A DNA stretch of 64,000 bases, from NCBI GenBank assembly GCA_007570785.1, contig ML664152.1:3579881-3643880 (forward strand), written 5' to 3'. This DNA is from Antilocapra americana (Eukaryota; Chordata; Mammalia; Artiodactyla; Antilocapridae). The translations under genes and the position numbers were made by a program. Below are positions 12,131 to 23,637 of this stretch, one piece after another; the first letter of the stretch is position 1, and every line of letters begins with the position of its first letter. The notes under the pieces are model-generated. The model saw only the letters and a list, made by a program, of their open reading frames with translations, was not told the DNA's origin and ran no database searches.

Positions 12131-12248
12131 GGTAGGGACTGTAGACCACCAGGCTCCTCTGTCCACGGGGTTCTCTGGGCAAGACTACTGGAGCGGGTTG
12201 CCATGCCTTTTTCCAGGGGATCTTCCTGATCCAGGGAGGGAACTTGCG
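12131..12248 (-). mobile_element. Bov-tA SINE, 3' half
   Basis: Antisense gtagggactgtagaccacca, then gggttctctgggcaagacta, then gggatcttcctgatccag. Its tRNA-like head is missing. It lies head-to-head with the next SINE. Confidence 0.85.
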
Positions 12249-12412
12249 TCCAGGAGATGCTAGTGGTAAAGAACCCACCTGCCGATGCAGGACACGTAAG
12301 AGACACAGGTTTGATCCCTGGGATCATGGACAGAGGAGCCTGGTGGGCTACAGCCCGTGAGGTCGCCGAGTCAGACATGACTGAGTGACTAAGCACGTAG
12401 CACGCACAGGCA
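12249..12412 (+). mobile_element. Bov-tA SINE, rearranged
   Basis: The tRNA-like head ctagtggtaaagaacccacc and gaggtttgatccctggga-type B box is followed by a jump to catggacagaggagcctgg and the terminal gactgagtgactaagca. The middle (gaagatcccctggag block) is deleted. With 12131-12248 it makes an inverted SINE pair. Confidence 0.85.
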
Positions 12413-12829
12413 AGGACAAAGGCTGGATGGGAGCAGGGCTGCCCTGTGCTGGCTGCAGGGTGCCCGAGCCCGTCCTGCAAACAAAAAGAAAGGGATGGAG
12501 GGAGGGGGGTGCCCTGGACGGTTCACCTCTAGCTGGGAAGCAAGAGGAGGCCCTGGGTGTCCTGTGTTTAAATAGCCTTCCACCTAAGCGAGACAAGGAA
12601 AACATTCTATAGAAAAGGAAGGAAAGCCTTTAAGGTGAATTAAGAGCTACAGCAAAATTTATGCTTGACTCCAAAAAATTAAACACTGGAGAAGGTTAAA
12701 AAAAATGCAGGAAATTCCATTTAAACACAAGTCAAACCAATGTAACGTGGTTTACAGACGGGCAGTTCTAGTTGGTGCCTCTCTGGACCTTGGAAGCAGA
12801 GAACAGTCAGTAGCAGCTCAGACACACCA

Positions 12830-13160
12830 GACACAGCGTGTATTTGCATGAGCATCGCGCGCGTGTCTGTTCACATGTGTATGTATGTAAGGGTTTGTGT
12901 ATTTTTGAGTATATGTGCCTATGTCTCTGTGTGTGTCTACATGTACAGGTATATATGTGCCTCTGTGTGTGTGTGTCTGTGTGTGTGTGTGTGTGTGCCT
13001 CTGTAGCTCTGTGTGTGTCTGTGTGTGTGTCCCTCTGTGTGCATGTGTCTGTATGTGCCTCTGTAGCTCTGTGTGTGTGTGCGCGCCACTCTGAGTGTGT
13101 ATCCCTCTGTGTGTATGTGTGACTCTGTGTGTCCCTCTGTGCATGTGTGTGTGTGTCCAC
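12830..13160. repeat. TG/CTCTG-rich simple-repeat array with a 60 bp higher-order unit
   Basis: An imperfect tract dominated by GTGTGT and CTCTGTG words, including gcgcgcgtg near 12857. The word tgcctctgtagctctgtgtg starts at 12996 and again at 13056, a local period of 60 bp. Long histidine/threonine or cysteine/valine open frames on both strands are artefacts of this composition. Confidence 0.9.
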
Positions 13161-13494
13161 ATCTGGCCGGGCCTAGTGGAGCCACCTGGCAGCCACCTTT
13201 CTGCAGCCTTCACAGGCTGGCTTGCTTCTGGCAGCAGTGCAGGGTCAGGACTGACCTTCTGAGAGGCTGGGGTGACCAGTTCCCCAAGTGACTGATGGCT
13301 GAGGTCTGACTGGCAGACCTCTGTCCAGAGGGCCTCCCCTGTCCACTTCCAGGGTCCTTGTGATGTCTTTGGGGGAGGCCCAGATGCTATGTCTGGGCGG
13401 CTCTTTGGAACTCATACTCCCCTGCCCTGGGGGCTCAGCTCAGGTGAGGCAACCGTGATCACATCCATGTTAAGGGTGGAGCCCGAGGAGCCGA
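13161..13494. other. Intronic unique sequence
   Basis: Nothing recognized. Confidence 0.5.
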
Positions 13495-13762
13495 GGGGAG
13501 AAGGCAATGGCAGCCCACTCCAGTACTCTTGCCTTGAAAATCCCATGGACGGAGGAGCCTGGTAGGCTGCAGTCCATGGGGTCGCTACAAGTCTAAGACG
13601 ACTGAGCGACTTCACTTTCACGCATTGGAGAAGGAAATGGCAACCCACTCCAGTGTTCTTGCCTGAAGAATCCCAGGAACAGGGGAGCCTGGTGGGCTGC
13701 CATCTATGGGGTCGCAAAGAGTCGGACACAACTGAAGTGACTTAGCAGCAGCAGTAGCAGCT
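13495..13762 (+). mobile_element. Bov-A2 SINE (dimer)
   Basis: Two tandem BovB-derived monomers: ggagaaggcaatggcagccc...cgacttcactttcacgc and ggagaaggaaatggcaaccc...gactta. The (agc)n tail (cagcagcagtagcagc) is typical of Bov-A2. Confidence 0.92.
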
Positions 13763-14740
13763 GGGGAGCCGGGGAGCAGTCAGCCACAAGCGCCAGGAGA
13801 GGACAGACCTAAAGCCATGTGGAGTTCAAGCGGCACAAGAGCCACCTCCTGTGCTGTGTGAACCCCCACATTCCTGTGCACAGAAGGCAGCCAGGAGGAG
13901 GTAGGGGTGCTGACATGGGGAGAGGTACCAAAATGGGGCTGGGGATAACCCACTGCCCAGAGCGCCCCCCAACCCCAACGATCCAGCTGACCAAAGCACC
14001 CAGAACCCTAATCCTGACCCTCTCTCTCCCCTGAGAAATGCAAGCTCCTTCCATCCCTCTCATTCAGGGCCCGGGTCTCCAGTGCTAGAATGAATGCAAC
14101 GAGTAAAAACACGAGTAACTGTGATCTCGGGAGCCTGGACCATGTCTTCCAGGTAACCTGTGTGCATGTGTGTGACTTCTGTGATTCACACAAGGGCCCT
14201 AGGAAGAGATCTGAGCTGGTTCTGGAGGATTTGGGGCAAGGACAGGCCAGGGGAGATGGTTCCTGGGCTCTGTCCTTTAATGGTCCTCAATCCACGAGCC
14301 ACTTGAAAGCAAAATACAGACACTTCTCTGCCTGATTGCTGCTCTCACGGCCAGGCACGGGAAGCCCTCAGTCTCACAGCTCTCAGCAGGAGTTCTGAAA
14401 ATTAATTAAGAGCCTCTTTAATTCGCCTGTGTACAAAGAATGGAAGGCCTGGAGCTGGCTTCTGTGCAGGGAGGGGCTCGTGGAGCTGGAGGAAAGGAGG
14501 ATGAAGCAGGCACCTGCCCGTGCCCCCTCCCCCGCCCCCGCCCCGCCAGGCATCTGCTCTCCAGGTGGTGACTGGAAGACTGCACTTCTCTGTAAGTGTA
14601 GGCAGTGACTCAGCAGTGAACGCTTTTTGTGATCTCTGGCTGAACTACTTCCCACGGGTGGACAGTTCTCCCCCATGGGGCTTGGTGGGAAGTGGGGGTT
14701 GCCTCCCACTGCAGAAGATGAAACAGCAAACGCTCGCAGC
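13763..14740. other. Intronic unique sequence
   Basis: No repeat or exon recognized. A short C-rich run lies at about 14520-14550. Confidence 0.5.
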
Positions 14741-14787
14741 AGTGGGTTGAATTGTGCTCCCGTAAGAAACAGGCAATGGCATAGGGA
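14741..14787 (+). mobile_element. MLT1-type LTR, 5' tip (split)
   Basis: The segment gtgggttgaattgtgctccc is the usual 5' start of MLT1-class LTRs. It is interrupted by BovB and continues at 15299. Confidence 0.7.
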
Positions 14788-15298
14788 AAAGCTATGATGA
14801 ATCTAGAGAGCATAATAAAAAGCAGAGACACCACTTTGCCGACAAAGGTCTGTAGAGTCAAAGCTATGGTTTTTCCAGTAGTCATGTACGGATGTGAGAG
14901 CTGGACCATAAAGAAGGCTGAATGCTGAAGAACTGAAGCTTTTGAACTGTGGTGCTCTCAAAGGTCCCTTGGACTGCAAGGAGATCAAACCAGTCAATCT
15001 TAAAGGAAATCAACTCTGAATATTCATTAGAAAGACTGATGCTGAAGCTGAAGCTCCAACCTTTGACCACCTGATGTGAAGCGCTAACTCACTGGACAAG
15101 ATCCTGATGCTGGGGAAGCTTGAAGGCAGGAGGAGAAGGGGACGACAGATGACGTGATGGTTGGATGGCATCACTGACTCAATGGACATGAGTTTAACAA
15201 ACTCCAGGAAATAGTGAAGAACAGAGGAACCTGGCATTCTGCAGTCCATGGGTTGCAAAGAGTCGGACATGACTGAGCAACTGAACAGCAACAACCAA
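14788..15298 (+). mobile_element. BovB 3' end inserted into MLT1
   Basis: Sense BovB from the end of the RT region (gtacggatgtgagagctgga, antisense of the palm-proximal block) through the aaccagtcaatcttaaagga block to cagcaactgaacagcaacaa. It is frame-broken. Confidence 0.88.
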
Positions 15299-15688
15299 GG
15301 GACAGGCTCACATCTTGATCCCCGGAATGCAAGTGTGACCTTATTTAGGAAATCGATCCTGAGATAAGATTGTCCTAGGTGAGGGTGGGCTCAAAATCCA
15401 CAGAGAAGTACCTGATGTGGTAAGGTAGAGGGAGACCTGAGTACAAAGGTGGGCAAGGGGAGGCTGAGTGCAGGCAGCAGCAGCCTGCTGGGATGGCCAC
15501 ACGCCAAGCCCGCGGGCAGCCCGGAAGCTGCAGCAGGCTCAGGACAGGATCCCTCCAGGAGGAACTGGCCCTGCTGCACCGTGACCTCAGGCACCTGGCC
15601 TCCAGACTGTGGGAGAATTCATTCCTGTTGTTCCAAGCCCCCTAGTTTGGGTGCTTTGACATGACAACCACAGGAAACTAACATACTC
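15299..15688 (+). mobile_element. MLT1-type LTR, main part
   Basis: It resumes with tgatccccggaatgcaagtg and tgaccttatttaggaaatc and ends with ggcctccagactgtgggag, attcctgttgttccaagcc and aggaaactaacata. The middle is GC-rich and diverged. Confidence 0.75.
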
Positions 15689-16195
15689 AGTTTCTCTGGC
15701 CTTCCCTGCAGTGGGCAGAAGGAGGGGACAGGGTGTGTGTGGGCACGGGGTCCACTCTGTCCAGACTCTGGACCTGCAGCTGGTGAACAGAGAAGAAGCC
15801 TGATGTTTACAGCAGTGGCCACTAGCTGTGGGGGTCCTGGCACGGATCTCGAGGTACTGGGGATACTATATGTCTGGGGCTCAGATCTGCCAGGTCTGAG
15901 TCCTCACAACATCAGCTCTGTGTGGCATATGGGGCATTGCTCCTGTTGCACAGCTACTGAGGAGCCTGGTCCCGACACTCTCAGCACCCAGGGAACCCCC
16001 AGCCACCCCGCAAATCCCTCGGAGGCAAAACCTCTTTTCTGCTCAATGCAGCCACGATCAGTGTCTGTGGCAGTGGCTACGAGTCCAGCTGCCATAGCGG
16101 CTTCCCAACCTGCTTTTCCTCGAGCCTCCCTGAAAACCCCCAGCTCCTCATGGTGAAAGGTGCTGGTGGGAGCCGTCTCCTAGGACCCCAGGGCT
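15689..16195. other. Intronic unique sequence
   Basis: Nothing recognized. Confidence 0.5.
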
Positions 16196-16585
16196 TGTTG
16201 TTCAGTCTCTAAGTCGTGTCCAACTCTTTGCAATCCCATGGACTGCACAATGCCAGGCTTCCCTGTCCTTCACCATCTCCCGGAATTTGCTCACACTCAT
16301 TTCCATTGAATTGATGATGCCATCCAGCCATCTCATCCTCTGTTGACCCCTTTCCCTCTTTCCCTCAATCTTTCCCAGCATCAGAGTCTTTTCCAATGAG
16401 TCAGTTCTTCCCATTAGGTGCCCAAAGTACTGGAGCTTCAGCTTCAGCATCAGTCCTTCCAATGAATATTCAGGACGGATTTCCTTTAGGATGGACTGGT
16501 TTGATCTTGCAGTCCAAGGGACTCTCAAGAGTCTTCTCCAACACCACAGTTCAAAAGCATCAATTCTTCAATGCTCAGCCATCTT
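16196..16585 (-). mobile_element. BovB 3' end
   Basis: Antisense BovB: ttgttcagtctctaagtcgt, then ccatccagccatctcatcct, then the aacaccacagttcaaaagca block. The minus strand has an open stretch of BovB C-terminal sequence, without catalytic motifs. Confidence 0.9.
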
Positions 16586-17584
16586 TATGGTATTTACTTT
16601 TCCAATTTGCTGAATGAACTCAAGCAGGTCACTTAATCTCTTTGGCTCTTTCACTGTCAATGGGGAAAACAGAACTGTTTTGCAGCTCTAATGACCAAAC
16701 TGATTTAAAAAACGCTGCCACACTTTGAAAAGGGTGACTGTAAATCACGATTCAAGTTCTTTAGGTGAATTGGTTCTGGACATATCATGATTTTTTTTCT
16801 TGGAAAAAACCAAGCAGTTCATACAAGGTATGAAAAGTGACCTTCAATGAGTTAGCCAGGTAGAGGCTGTGATGCCATCCCGATAGCCTCACATCTGGAG
16901 TCTGTTTACTCATTCCACAAGTCAGTAAATGTAGTGCCCAGGAGCCACTAACCTTGACATTAGTCTTGACGCTGACAAAGAGCCATCTCTTTGGGCCCTG
17001 GGCAGGGAATTGTGGACCACAAGGAATTCAAGCACTGCCCCTTATTTTACGGATGGGACACAAAGGGCAACTGACTGGAAGCTGTTATCTTCTGGAGTTT
17101 TAGCTACTCGGTCACTGAGTCAAGACTTGGTGGTCATTGAGTAGACACCTTCCCCTAAAATTGTGAAACCACAGCAGTATGGGTTGGTGTGTTCTCATTT
17201 ATGTAAAAAGAGATACACACAAGCTATTCTGCAGAGGTTCCTCTCTGGGGAGGCTCCGTTCGGGATGCCCCATGGTTTCCTCTGTGCTCTTCTGTGCTGC
17301 CATGACACACACCACGTGATGACATGCACTGGATTGCAAATCACTGTGTACTTCTAACATGCTGCAAGTTACTGGGTTACTTTTAAAACAGAATAAAATG
17401 CTTAAGATTCATCACTCTTCTAGCCTTTGTTAACTTCAAAGGTAAGTACTGAGTATTTCACAGAGACAAGACATTCACTCTGAGCCTCACCTCCCCTGCC
17501 ATCATCACACACCATGGCTTAAGTGGTTAATTTAAACTGAGGTTAAAAGACACATCAGCGAAAAGGCATCAACATGCCACTCAC
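16586..17584. other. Intronic sequence, unassigned
   Basis: I see no clear repeat or exon up to the splice donor of the exon at 17585. An AT-rich end near 17380-17400 (gaataaaatgc) could be an old LINE 3' end. Confidence 0.45.
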
Positions 17585-17655
17585 ATTCGACGCGTTTCTC
17601 TAGCACTGCCAAGTGATTTGCAACTTCAGCTTTCAGCTCGTTGATTTTAAAAGCT
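17585..17655 (-). CDS. PDE9A: PDE9A exon (human exon 8 equivalent)
   Basis: This exon is 71 nt: A completing an Arg codon, 23 codons, then T starting the Leu codon finished in the next exon. It encodes [20 protein letters not shown] then RVE, with no difference that I can recall from human PDE9A. The heptad-like Leu/Val/Ile spacing suggests an amphipathic helix or coiled coil. The donor is gtgagt (perfect) and the acceptor is gttcgcag. It sits only 849 bp from the preceding exon, the shortest intron in the window. Confidence 0.96.
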
Positions 17656-18504
17656 CTGCGAACGAAAAAAACAAAACAACAAAACTCCTCAAATTCTCCA
17701 AGTTAAAGTGGGTTCAGTCAACATCTGCTGGCTTCGTGCCATGGTGAGGCCCACAGGTGAGCTGGTGTGGGGCCCAAACAGAGGAGTTGCTTTTAAGGAA
17801 CTCATGGGAGTTGGAGGCGGGCGGGGCAGAGGAAAAGGACACACTCTGGAATTATCTCGAAGGTGTATTTTCCAAGACCGCAACACAGAGCAGGCATGAT
17901 TACACCCTATACCTGGCCAGTGAGTAGATGTTCTCTGGGGAGGACCTGGGTTCTCTGCTCACACCCCACACACCCTGTCCTGCTGGGCACAGACCACCTC
18001 AGGCAGCTGGTATGTCCTTCTCTGGGCTTCAACCCATTCAGTTCAACAGCTCTTAAGCTTTAAGAAAATACCCTATGGCTTCTCCCCCATTTCAACTATC
18101 CGGGGGGCAGTAAGATGCCATAGGAGGTAACTGAGAAAATGCAAAGCATTGACACCAGAACCAGCAGCATAACTCAGAATGAAGAGTGAGCCAGACATCC
18201 CCACAGGATCTCTCTGCTGTCAATTCCCGCAGGCTGAAGTCCTCGCCCCGGAAGAGCCGGCTGAGGACAGCCTCAGCAACACGGGCTCTCACTCGGAGAG
18301 CACCAGCAGGCGAGCATGTCCTGGACCCCATGCATGCTGGCCCAGTTATAGAATCCCCCAAAGGACCCCACTAGGCAGGTAGCTTCTCCGGGGAAGTGAT
18401 GGATGAGGGCCACTGGCTGAGACAGCCTCACAGCAAGGGGCCCACCCGCCATGAAGAGGAAGCATGCCCAGCCCTGGAAAGGAGGCACCCAGAAGATTCT
18501 GTAC
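17656..18504 (-). other. 849 bp intron between two PDE9A exons
   Basis: This is unique sequence with no repeat recognized. It is unusually short compared with its neighbours (9.1 and 29.2 kb). Confidence 0.8.
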
Positions 18505-18559
18505 CTTGAGAACTGCTCCGCCACCTGGGTCAGCACGTTCTGGATCAGTTCTTCTTTCT
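18505..18559 (-). CDS. PDE9A: PDE9A exon (human exon 7 equivalent)
   Basis: This exon is 55 nt, encoding (E)KEELIQNVLTQVAEQFS and the first two bases of Arg. It corresponds to the EREELIQ...AEQFSR segment of human PDE9A, with Lys for Arg, Asn for Ser and Thr for Ala substitutions. The acceptor is atctgcag. The donor reads gtacag, with mismatches at +4 and +5, the weakest donor among the seven exons. In the short human isoform this exon joins directly to the exon ending KQLS, and the phase here (G + AG = Glu) permits that same join. Confidence 0.95.
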
Positions 18560-19320
18560 CTGCAGATGAGAAAAGAAAGACTGATGGAAAAGGGTGTGCT
18601 CTGCGGACCATGGGCTGAACCCCAACACAGTACCCAGGAGCTGCCTGGGCACCTGATGGGGAGTGCTCTGGCCACTGGTCAGCAGCAGGGCCTCTCCTTG
18701 GCCCCGGGTTTCCCATCCAGCTTCAGATGCCCTTTCCCCTGGGACAGCTCTCAGTGGTGCCTAGGCAGAGTGGCCGGGGCTGTGATCCTCCTGCAGTCAG
18801 GACCAGCCATAAAAGTAGGCAGGACTGGTCTTTAAATACGGGACGCTTTCATACAGCGCCCGGGTCCATTTTATGGGGGCAATTACTATGACAGAAAGTT
18901 CAAGGCATATTTTGAGTGCAACACACACTGTTCTCACGGTAGGTCCCAGAGAGAGGAAGCGGCCGGGGTGAGCGAGTTTGTCCCTCTGTTGCCTGGCACA
19001 TAAAACTGGGCTGGGCGGCTGGGTTTACAAGGTTCAGACCCCAGGCTGTATGTACCTCCCCAGTTTCCTGTTTCCTGGCCGGGCCCCATGTGGGATGCCT
19101 CACAGAAAGGTATGGAATGCATGGCACCATTCCAGCCACTCTATGCTCTTGGGAAGGGTGGGCTCTCCCCTTGGTTCCAGGTGGCTGTTTAGTTCACATC
19201 CTAAAACTCTGGGAACCTAAACAAGGCTTCCTCCTGAACTCGTGTAAGCTTCCATATAGACTCTAAAACTGACACAAATCAAAACCAAGCCAAGCCTGTC
19301 ACGACAAACAAAATCCCCAA
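18560..19320. other. Intronic unique sequence at the 3' end of the 29 kb intron
   Basis: Nothing recognized. It contains the polypyrimidine and branch-point region for the exon at 18559-18505. Confidence 0.5.
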
Positions 19321-19790
19321 TAATCCAATTTGGCAACAGGGCTCAAAAGCTAAAAATGTTCACGTGTTCTGATTTATTGTCTCCAATTCTAAGAAAAATC
19401 ATATGTATGGACACAAAAGATGTTCATCATGACATTATTTAACACAGTGAAAACTGTAATGGCCTCTCTGTCCATCAAATGGACATCACTTATGCCATTT
19501 AAATGTGGTATGGTGTATCTGTACTGTTAGACATATTCTGCTACTAGTAATAATATCTTAGAAAAATGTTCATGCCTACTATTAAACTAAGAAAGTCATA
19601 ATACAGTGTGATTCCATTTCTTAAAGCTTGGGAGAGTATACTCCAAAATAATAATAGTAGTTATTTTTTGGTTGTAAGATTATATATAAGCTTTTTTCCT
19701 TATTTTTGTTTCTCTATATCTAATATATTTCTATAATAACTTATGTTAATTTCACAAAAGTATTTTTAAAAATAATCTAAAATAACCTCT
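19320..19790 (+). mobile_element. Old L1M 3' region, probable
   Basis: Diverged order of L1M 3' landmarks: aagatgttcatcatgacatt, then cagtgtgattccatttctta, then a tttttccttatttttgtttc block and an AT-rich tail. Confidence 0.55.
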
Positions 19791-20369
19791 AGGACTTCAT
19801 TCCTCCACCTGTCAAACAAAAGGGTAGACCAGATGACCCAGTGTTTCCTCTGGCTTTAGCATCCTACCACTTGAAAAGAAGAAAAATGATGTCTCATTAT
19901 ATCTCTTGGAGATACAAGGGTAAAAATGTCAGCCAGGAAACTTTCTTGAGCCACATGTTGAGCTGATCAAAGTTCTATCCTTCAGAGAGGACCAGATCCT
20001 CCAGGGAAGAAAAATAGTGGCTCCATTGACAAGAACCACCAGTGAGAAGGCTTCACCAGCCTCCTTGGTGAACTCAGCAGTATTTTAGATCACTTACTCT
20101 GAAATCTTGGGCAAAAGTGTATCACATAACCTTCAAGAGTTAGTGGTCCGTCTCAGTCTTGAGATATACTTAAAAGTCCATCAAGAGTTGGCGAATGCAC
20201 ATTCTTTTCAGGTGCCTATGAAGTGAAGTGAAAGTCGCAAGACTAAGAAACACAGAGAGAAGACACAGATCCCCATATCTGGGATGAAAGGGGAGACAGC
20301 ATTACAGACCTTGCAGACATCAAGAGGGTAACAAGGAAACACTAAAACAACTCTAAACACATAATCTTG

Positions 20370-20995
20370 ACATCCTAGATGAAAATGGACCAGGTCCTAG
20401 AAAAGTATGAACCACCACACTCATCCAGTACAAAGCACACAATTTGAACAGTCTGTAACTATTAAGGAAATTGTACTTATTTAAAAAATCCCTCCAAAGA
20501 AATTTCCAGGTGAAAATGGTTTCACTGGAGAATTTTGCCAAACATTTAAAGAAGAATTAATCAGTCCTTCAAGAATTAAACAACTTCTTCTAGAAAATAG
20601 AAGAGAAGGGTACACTTTTTGATTCACTTTATGAAGCTAGTATTAACCTGATACCAAATCCAACAGAGAAAACTGCAAATCAATATCCACCATTAACATA
20701 AATGCAAAAATTCTTAACAAAATATTAGCAATTAGAATTCAGCAAAATATAAAAATAGAACTAATAAGTTCAACATGGTCACAGGATACAAGACAAATAT
20801 ACAAATTGACTGTATTTATATACACTGGCAATGACCATGGTAGACACTGAAATTAAAATCATAGCACTGTTTACAGTGCTTAAAAAAACTCAAACAACTG
20901 AAGTTTAAATAAAATATATGGAGAAGTTGTGTGTTGAAAACTACAAAACCCTGGTGAAAGAAAGATATAAATGGTGAGACCTACTATTTTCGTAA
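20370..20995 (+). mobile_element. Old L1M ORF2 fragment
   Basis: It retains words of the L1 ORF2 thumb/RT region such as tcactggagaattttgccaa, then gaattcagcaaaatataaaa, then acaagacaaatatacaaatt. It carries many stops. The L1 continues after the BovB at 20996-21735. Confidence 0.75.
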
Positions 20996-21735
20996 AAGTC
21001 TTGTGATGAGGGTGAAAGAGGAGAGTGAAAATGCTGGTTTAAAACTCAACATTCAAAAGACTAAGATCATGGCATCCAGTCCCATCACTTCATGGCAAAT
21101 AGATGGGGAAAAAGTGGAAGCAGTGAAAAGATTTTTATTTTCTTGGACCACAAAATCACTGTGGACAGTGACTGCAGGCATCCATGGAGTTAAAAGACAC
21201 TTGGTCCTTGGAAGGAAAGCTATGACAAACCTAGACAGCATATTAAAAATCAGAGACATCATTTTGCTGACAACGGTCTATAGAGTTTATGGTTATGGTG
21301 TGTCTAGTAATTATGTACAGATGTGAGAGTTGAACCATAAAGAACATGAGCACTGAAGAATTGATACTTTTGAACTGTGGTCCTGGAGGACACTCTTGAG
21401 AGTCCCTTGGACTGCAAGGAGATCAAACCAGCCAATCCTAAAGGAAACCAACCCTGAATATTCACTGGAAGGACTGATGCTGAAGCTGAAGTGTCAATAC
21501 TTTGGCCACCTGATGCGAAGAGCCGACTCATTGGAAATGACCCTGATGCTGGGAAAGATTGAGGCCAGGAAGATAAGGGGGTGACAATGAGATGGTTGGA
21601 TAGCATCACCGACTCAATGGACATGAGTTTGAGAAAACTCTGGTAAAGAGTGAAGGACAGGGAAGCCTGGCATGCTGCAGGTCATGGGGTCACAGAGTCT
21701 GACATGACTTAGTGACTGAATAACAACAACAAATG
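20996..21735 (+). mobile_element. BovB fragment inserted in L1M
   Basis: Sense BovB from just after the YADD region (gagggtgaaagaggagagtg) to the 3' (aac)n tail. It encodes LKLNIQKTKIMASSP, typical of BovB RT, but is broken by stops. Confidence 0.9.
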
Positions 21736-21739
21736 CAAA

Positions 21740-22803
21740 GTGGACTCTGGATGTAAAATAGGAAACTATAAAACTTAGAAAAAAATAGACAAAAGTCTTC
21801 AGATGCTTGGGCTAGGCAGAGTTCTCAGAGTTGACAACAAAAACAATACATAAAAGGGAAAATTGATAAACTGGACTTTATCAAAAGTAGAACTTGTCCT
21901 TTGAGAAAAATCCTGTTAAGAGATAAAAAGGTATATAGTCTGGGGAAAAAAATATTTGCAAATCACATATCTGACAAAGACTTGAAAATAGACAACGAAA
22001 AGAATAGTAAAAACTCAACAGTAAAACACAGAGCAACTCAATTTGAAAATGGGCAGGGCCCAGACATTTATTCATCTGCTTGTTTTGGCTTGCGGGATCT
22101 TGGTTCCTGATCAAGGATTTAATCCAGGCCCCCACAATGAGAGCGCCGAGTCCTAACCACTGGACCGCCTGCCAGGCATTGCACGAGCAGACACTTTACC
22201 GAAGAGAAGATACAGATGGGTGACAAACACTCGAGAAGATGCTGAGCTACACGAGTTACTGGGAAATGCAGAGGAAACTGCACCGAAATATCACTGCGCA
22301 CTTATCAAAAAAGCTAAAAAATTAGAAAAAGTGACAACCCCAAATGTTGGAAAAGATGTGGCGAAACCAGCTTATTCACACACTGCTGGTGGGAATGTAA
22401 AACAGAGCAGCTATTCCGGAAAAGGGTTTGGCAGTTTCCTAAACTAAGCATACAACTACTGGATGACCTGCGCTTGTCCTCTGGGGCAGAGAAGTGACAG
22501 GTTATGTTTACACAGAGGTCAGCACACAATGTTCAGAGCAGCTTTTAGTTTTAATTGCCCTTAGCCAGAAACAACCCAGATGCCCTTCAGTAGGTGAATG
22601 AACAAACTGTGTTCCGGCCACATCACGAAATATTACTCAGTAATAAAAAGGACTGAACTTGTGAGACACATAATAGCCTGGTTGCATTTCTAGAGAATTA
22701 TGCTGAATGAAAAGTCAATCCCCAAACTCACTCTCTGGATGAACGCATTTATAGAACATTCTTGAAACGACAAAACTATAGAGATGGCGAACAGTGCCAA
22801 GGG
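21740..22803 (+). mobile_element. Old L1M 3' part, interrupted by a SINE
   Basis: It runs from the L1 ORF2 C-terminal region (ataaactggactttatcaaa, then tttgaaaatgggcag) through ccaaatgttggaaaagatgt and acactgctggtgggaatgta to the 3' UTR. A SINE sits at 22068-22192 and a BovB at 22804. Confidence 0.8.
22068..22192 (-). mobile_element. tRNA-derived SINE (SINE2 type) within L1M
   Basis: Antisense SINE: gcgggatcttggttcctgat, then aggatttaatccaggc, then gagtcctaaccactggacc. It separates two L1 words that are adjacent in intact L1 (aaaatgggca and gcagacactttacc). Confidence 0.85.
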
Positions 22804-23342
22804 TTAAGACACTTGCTCCTTGGAAGGAAGGCTATGACAAACCTAGACAGCCTATTAAAAAGCAGAGACATCACTTTGCTGACCAAAGTCTGTATAGTCA
22901 AATCTATGGTTTTTCCAGTCGTCAGGTATGGCTGTGAGAGTTGGATCAAGAAGAAATCTGAGTGCCAAAGAATTGATGCTTTCAAATTGTGGCACTATAG
23001 AAGACTCTTGAGAATCCCTTGGACAGCAAGAAGATCAAATCAGTGAATCCTAAAGGAAATCAGTCCTGAATATTCACTGAAAGGACTGAAGCTGAAGCTG
23101 AAGCTCCAATACTTTGGTCACCTGATGCAAAGAGCCAACTCATTGGAAAAGACCCTGATGCTGGGAAAGACTAAAGGCAGGAGGAGAAGTGGGTGACAGA
23201 GGACAACATGGTTGGATGGCATCATTGACTTGATGGACATGAAACTAGCAAACTCCAGGCAATAGTCAAAGACAAGGAAGCCTGGCATGCTGCAGTTCAC
23301 GGGATCACAAAGAGTTGGAGATGACTTAGCCACTGAACAACA
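22804..23342 (+). mobile_element. BovB 3' end
   Basis: Sense BovB: acacttgctccttggaagga, then tctatggtttttccagtcgt, then gcaaagagccaactcattgg to the 3' end near 23342. The frame is open for about 94 codons at its start, then disrupted. Confidence 0.9.
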
Positions 23343-23635
23343 TAGAAGGACAGCACGAGGGCCCCCTGGGGGATGAGATGCTCTGCCTGGACTGCAGCAG
23401 TGTTGACAGCCCTGGGGTGAGATCTTACTGCAATCTGAAGAATGTTACCATACCTGGAAAAGGGTAAAGGGTACCTGGGTCTCTGCATTTTTTCTTACAA
23501 CTGCATGTGATTCTATAATGACTTAAAGTTTAACAAAAAATTTAATAGATCGAATGGAAAGAAAAAGTTAAGGGGGAATTTTCCCTTGTCTTTTGAGGTG
23601 GGCTCCTTTGAGCATTAAAGGATTTTTTTAAAAGA
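23343..23635. other. Intronic sequence, probable L1 tail remnants
   Basis: This AT-rich stretch ends in ataatgacttaaagttt, which may be the end of the L1M above. No other structure is seen. Confidence 0.4.
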
Positions 23636-23637
23636 TT

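Noticed and set aside
12830..13160. CRISPR-like repeat/spacer array
   Set aside because: The period is irregular, the spacers are themselves simple repeats, and this is a mammalian genome.
12807..13213. His/Thr-rich minus-strand open frames and their Cys/Val-rich counterpart on the plus strand
   Set aside because: They are translation artefacts of the TG/CTCTG simple-repeat array.
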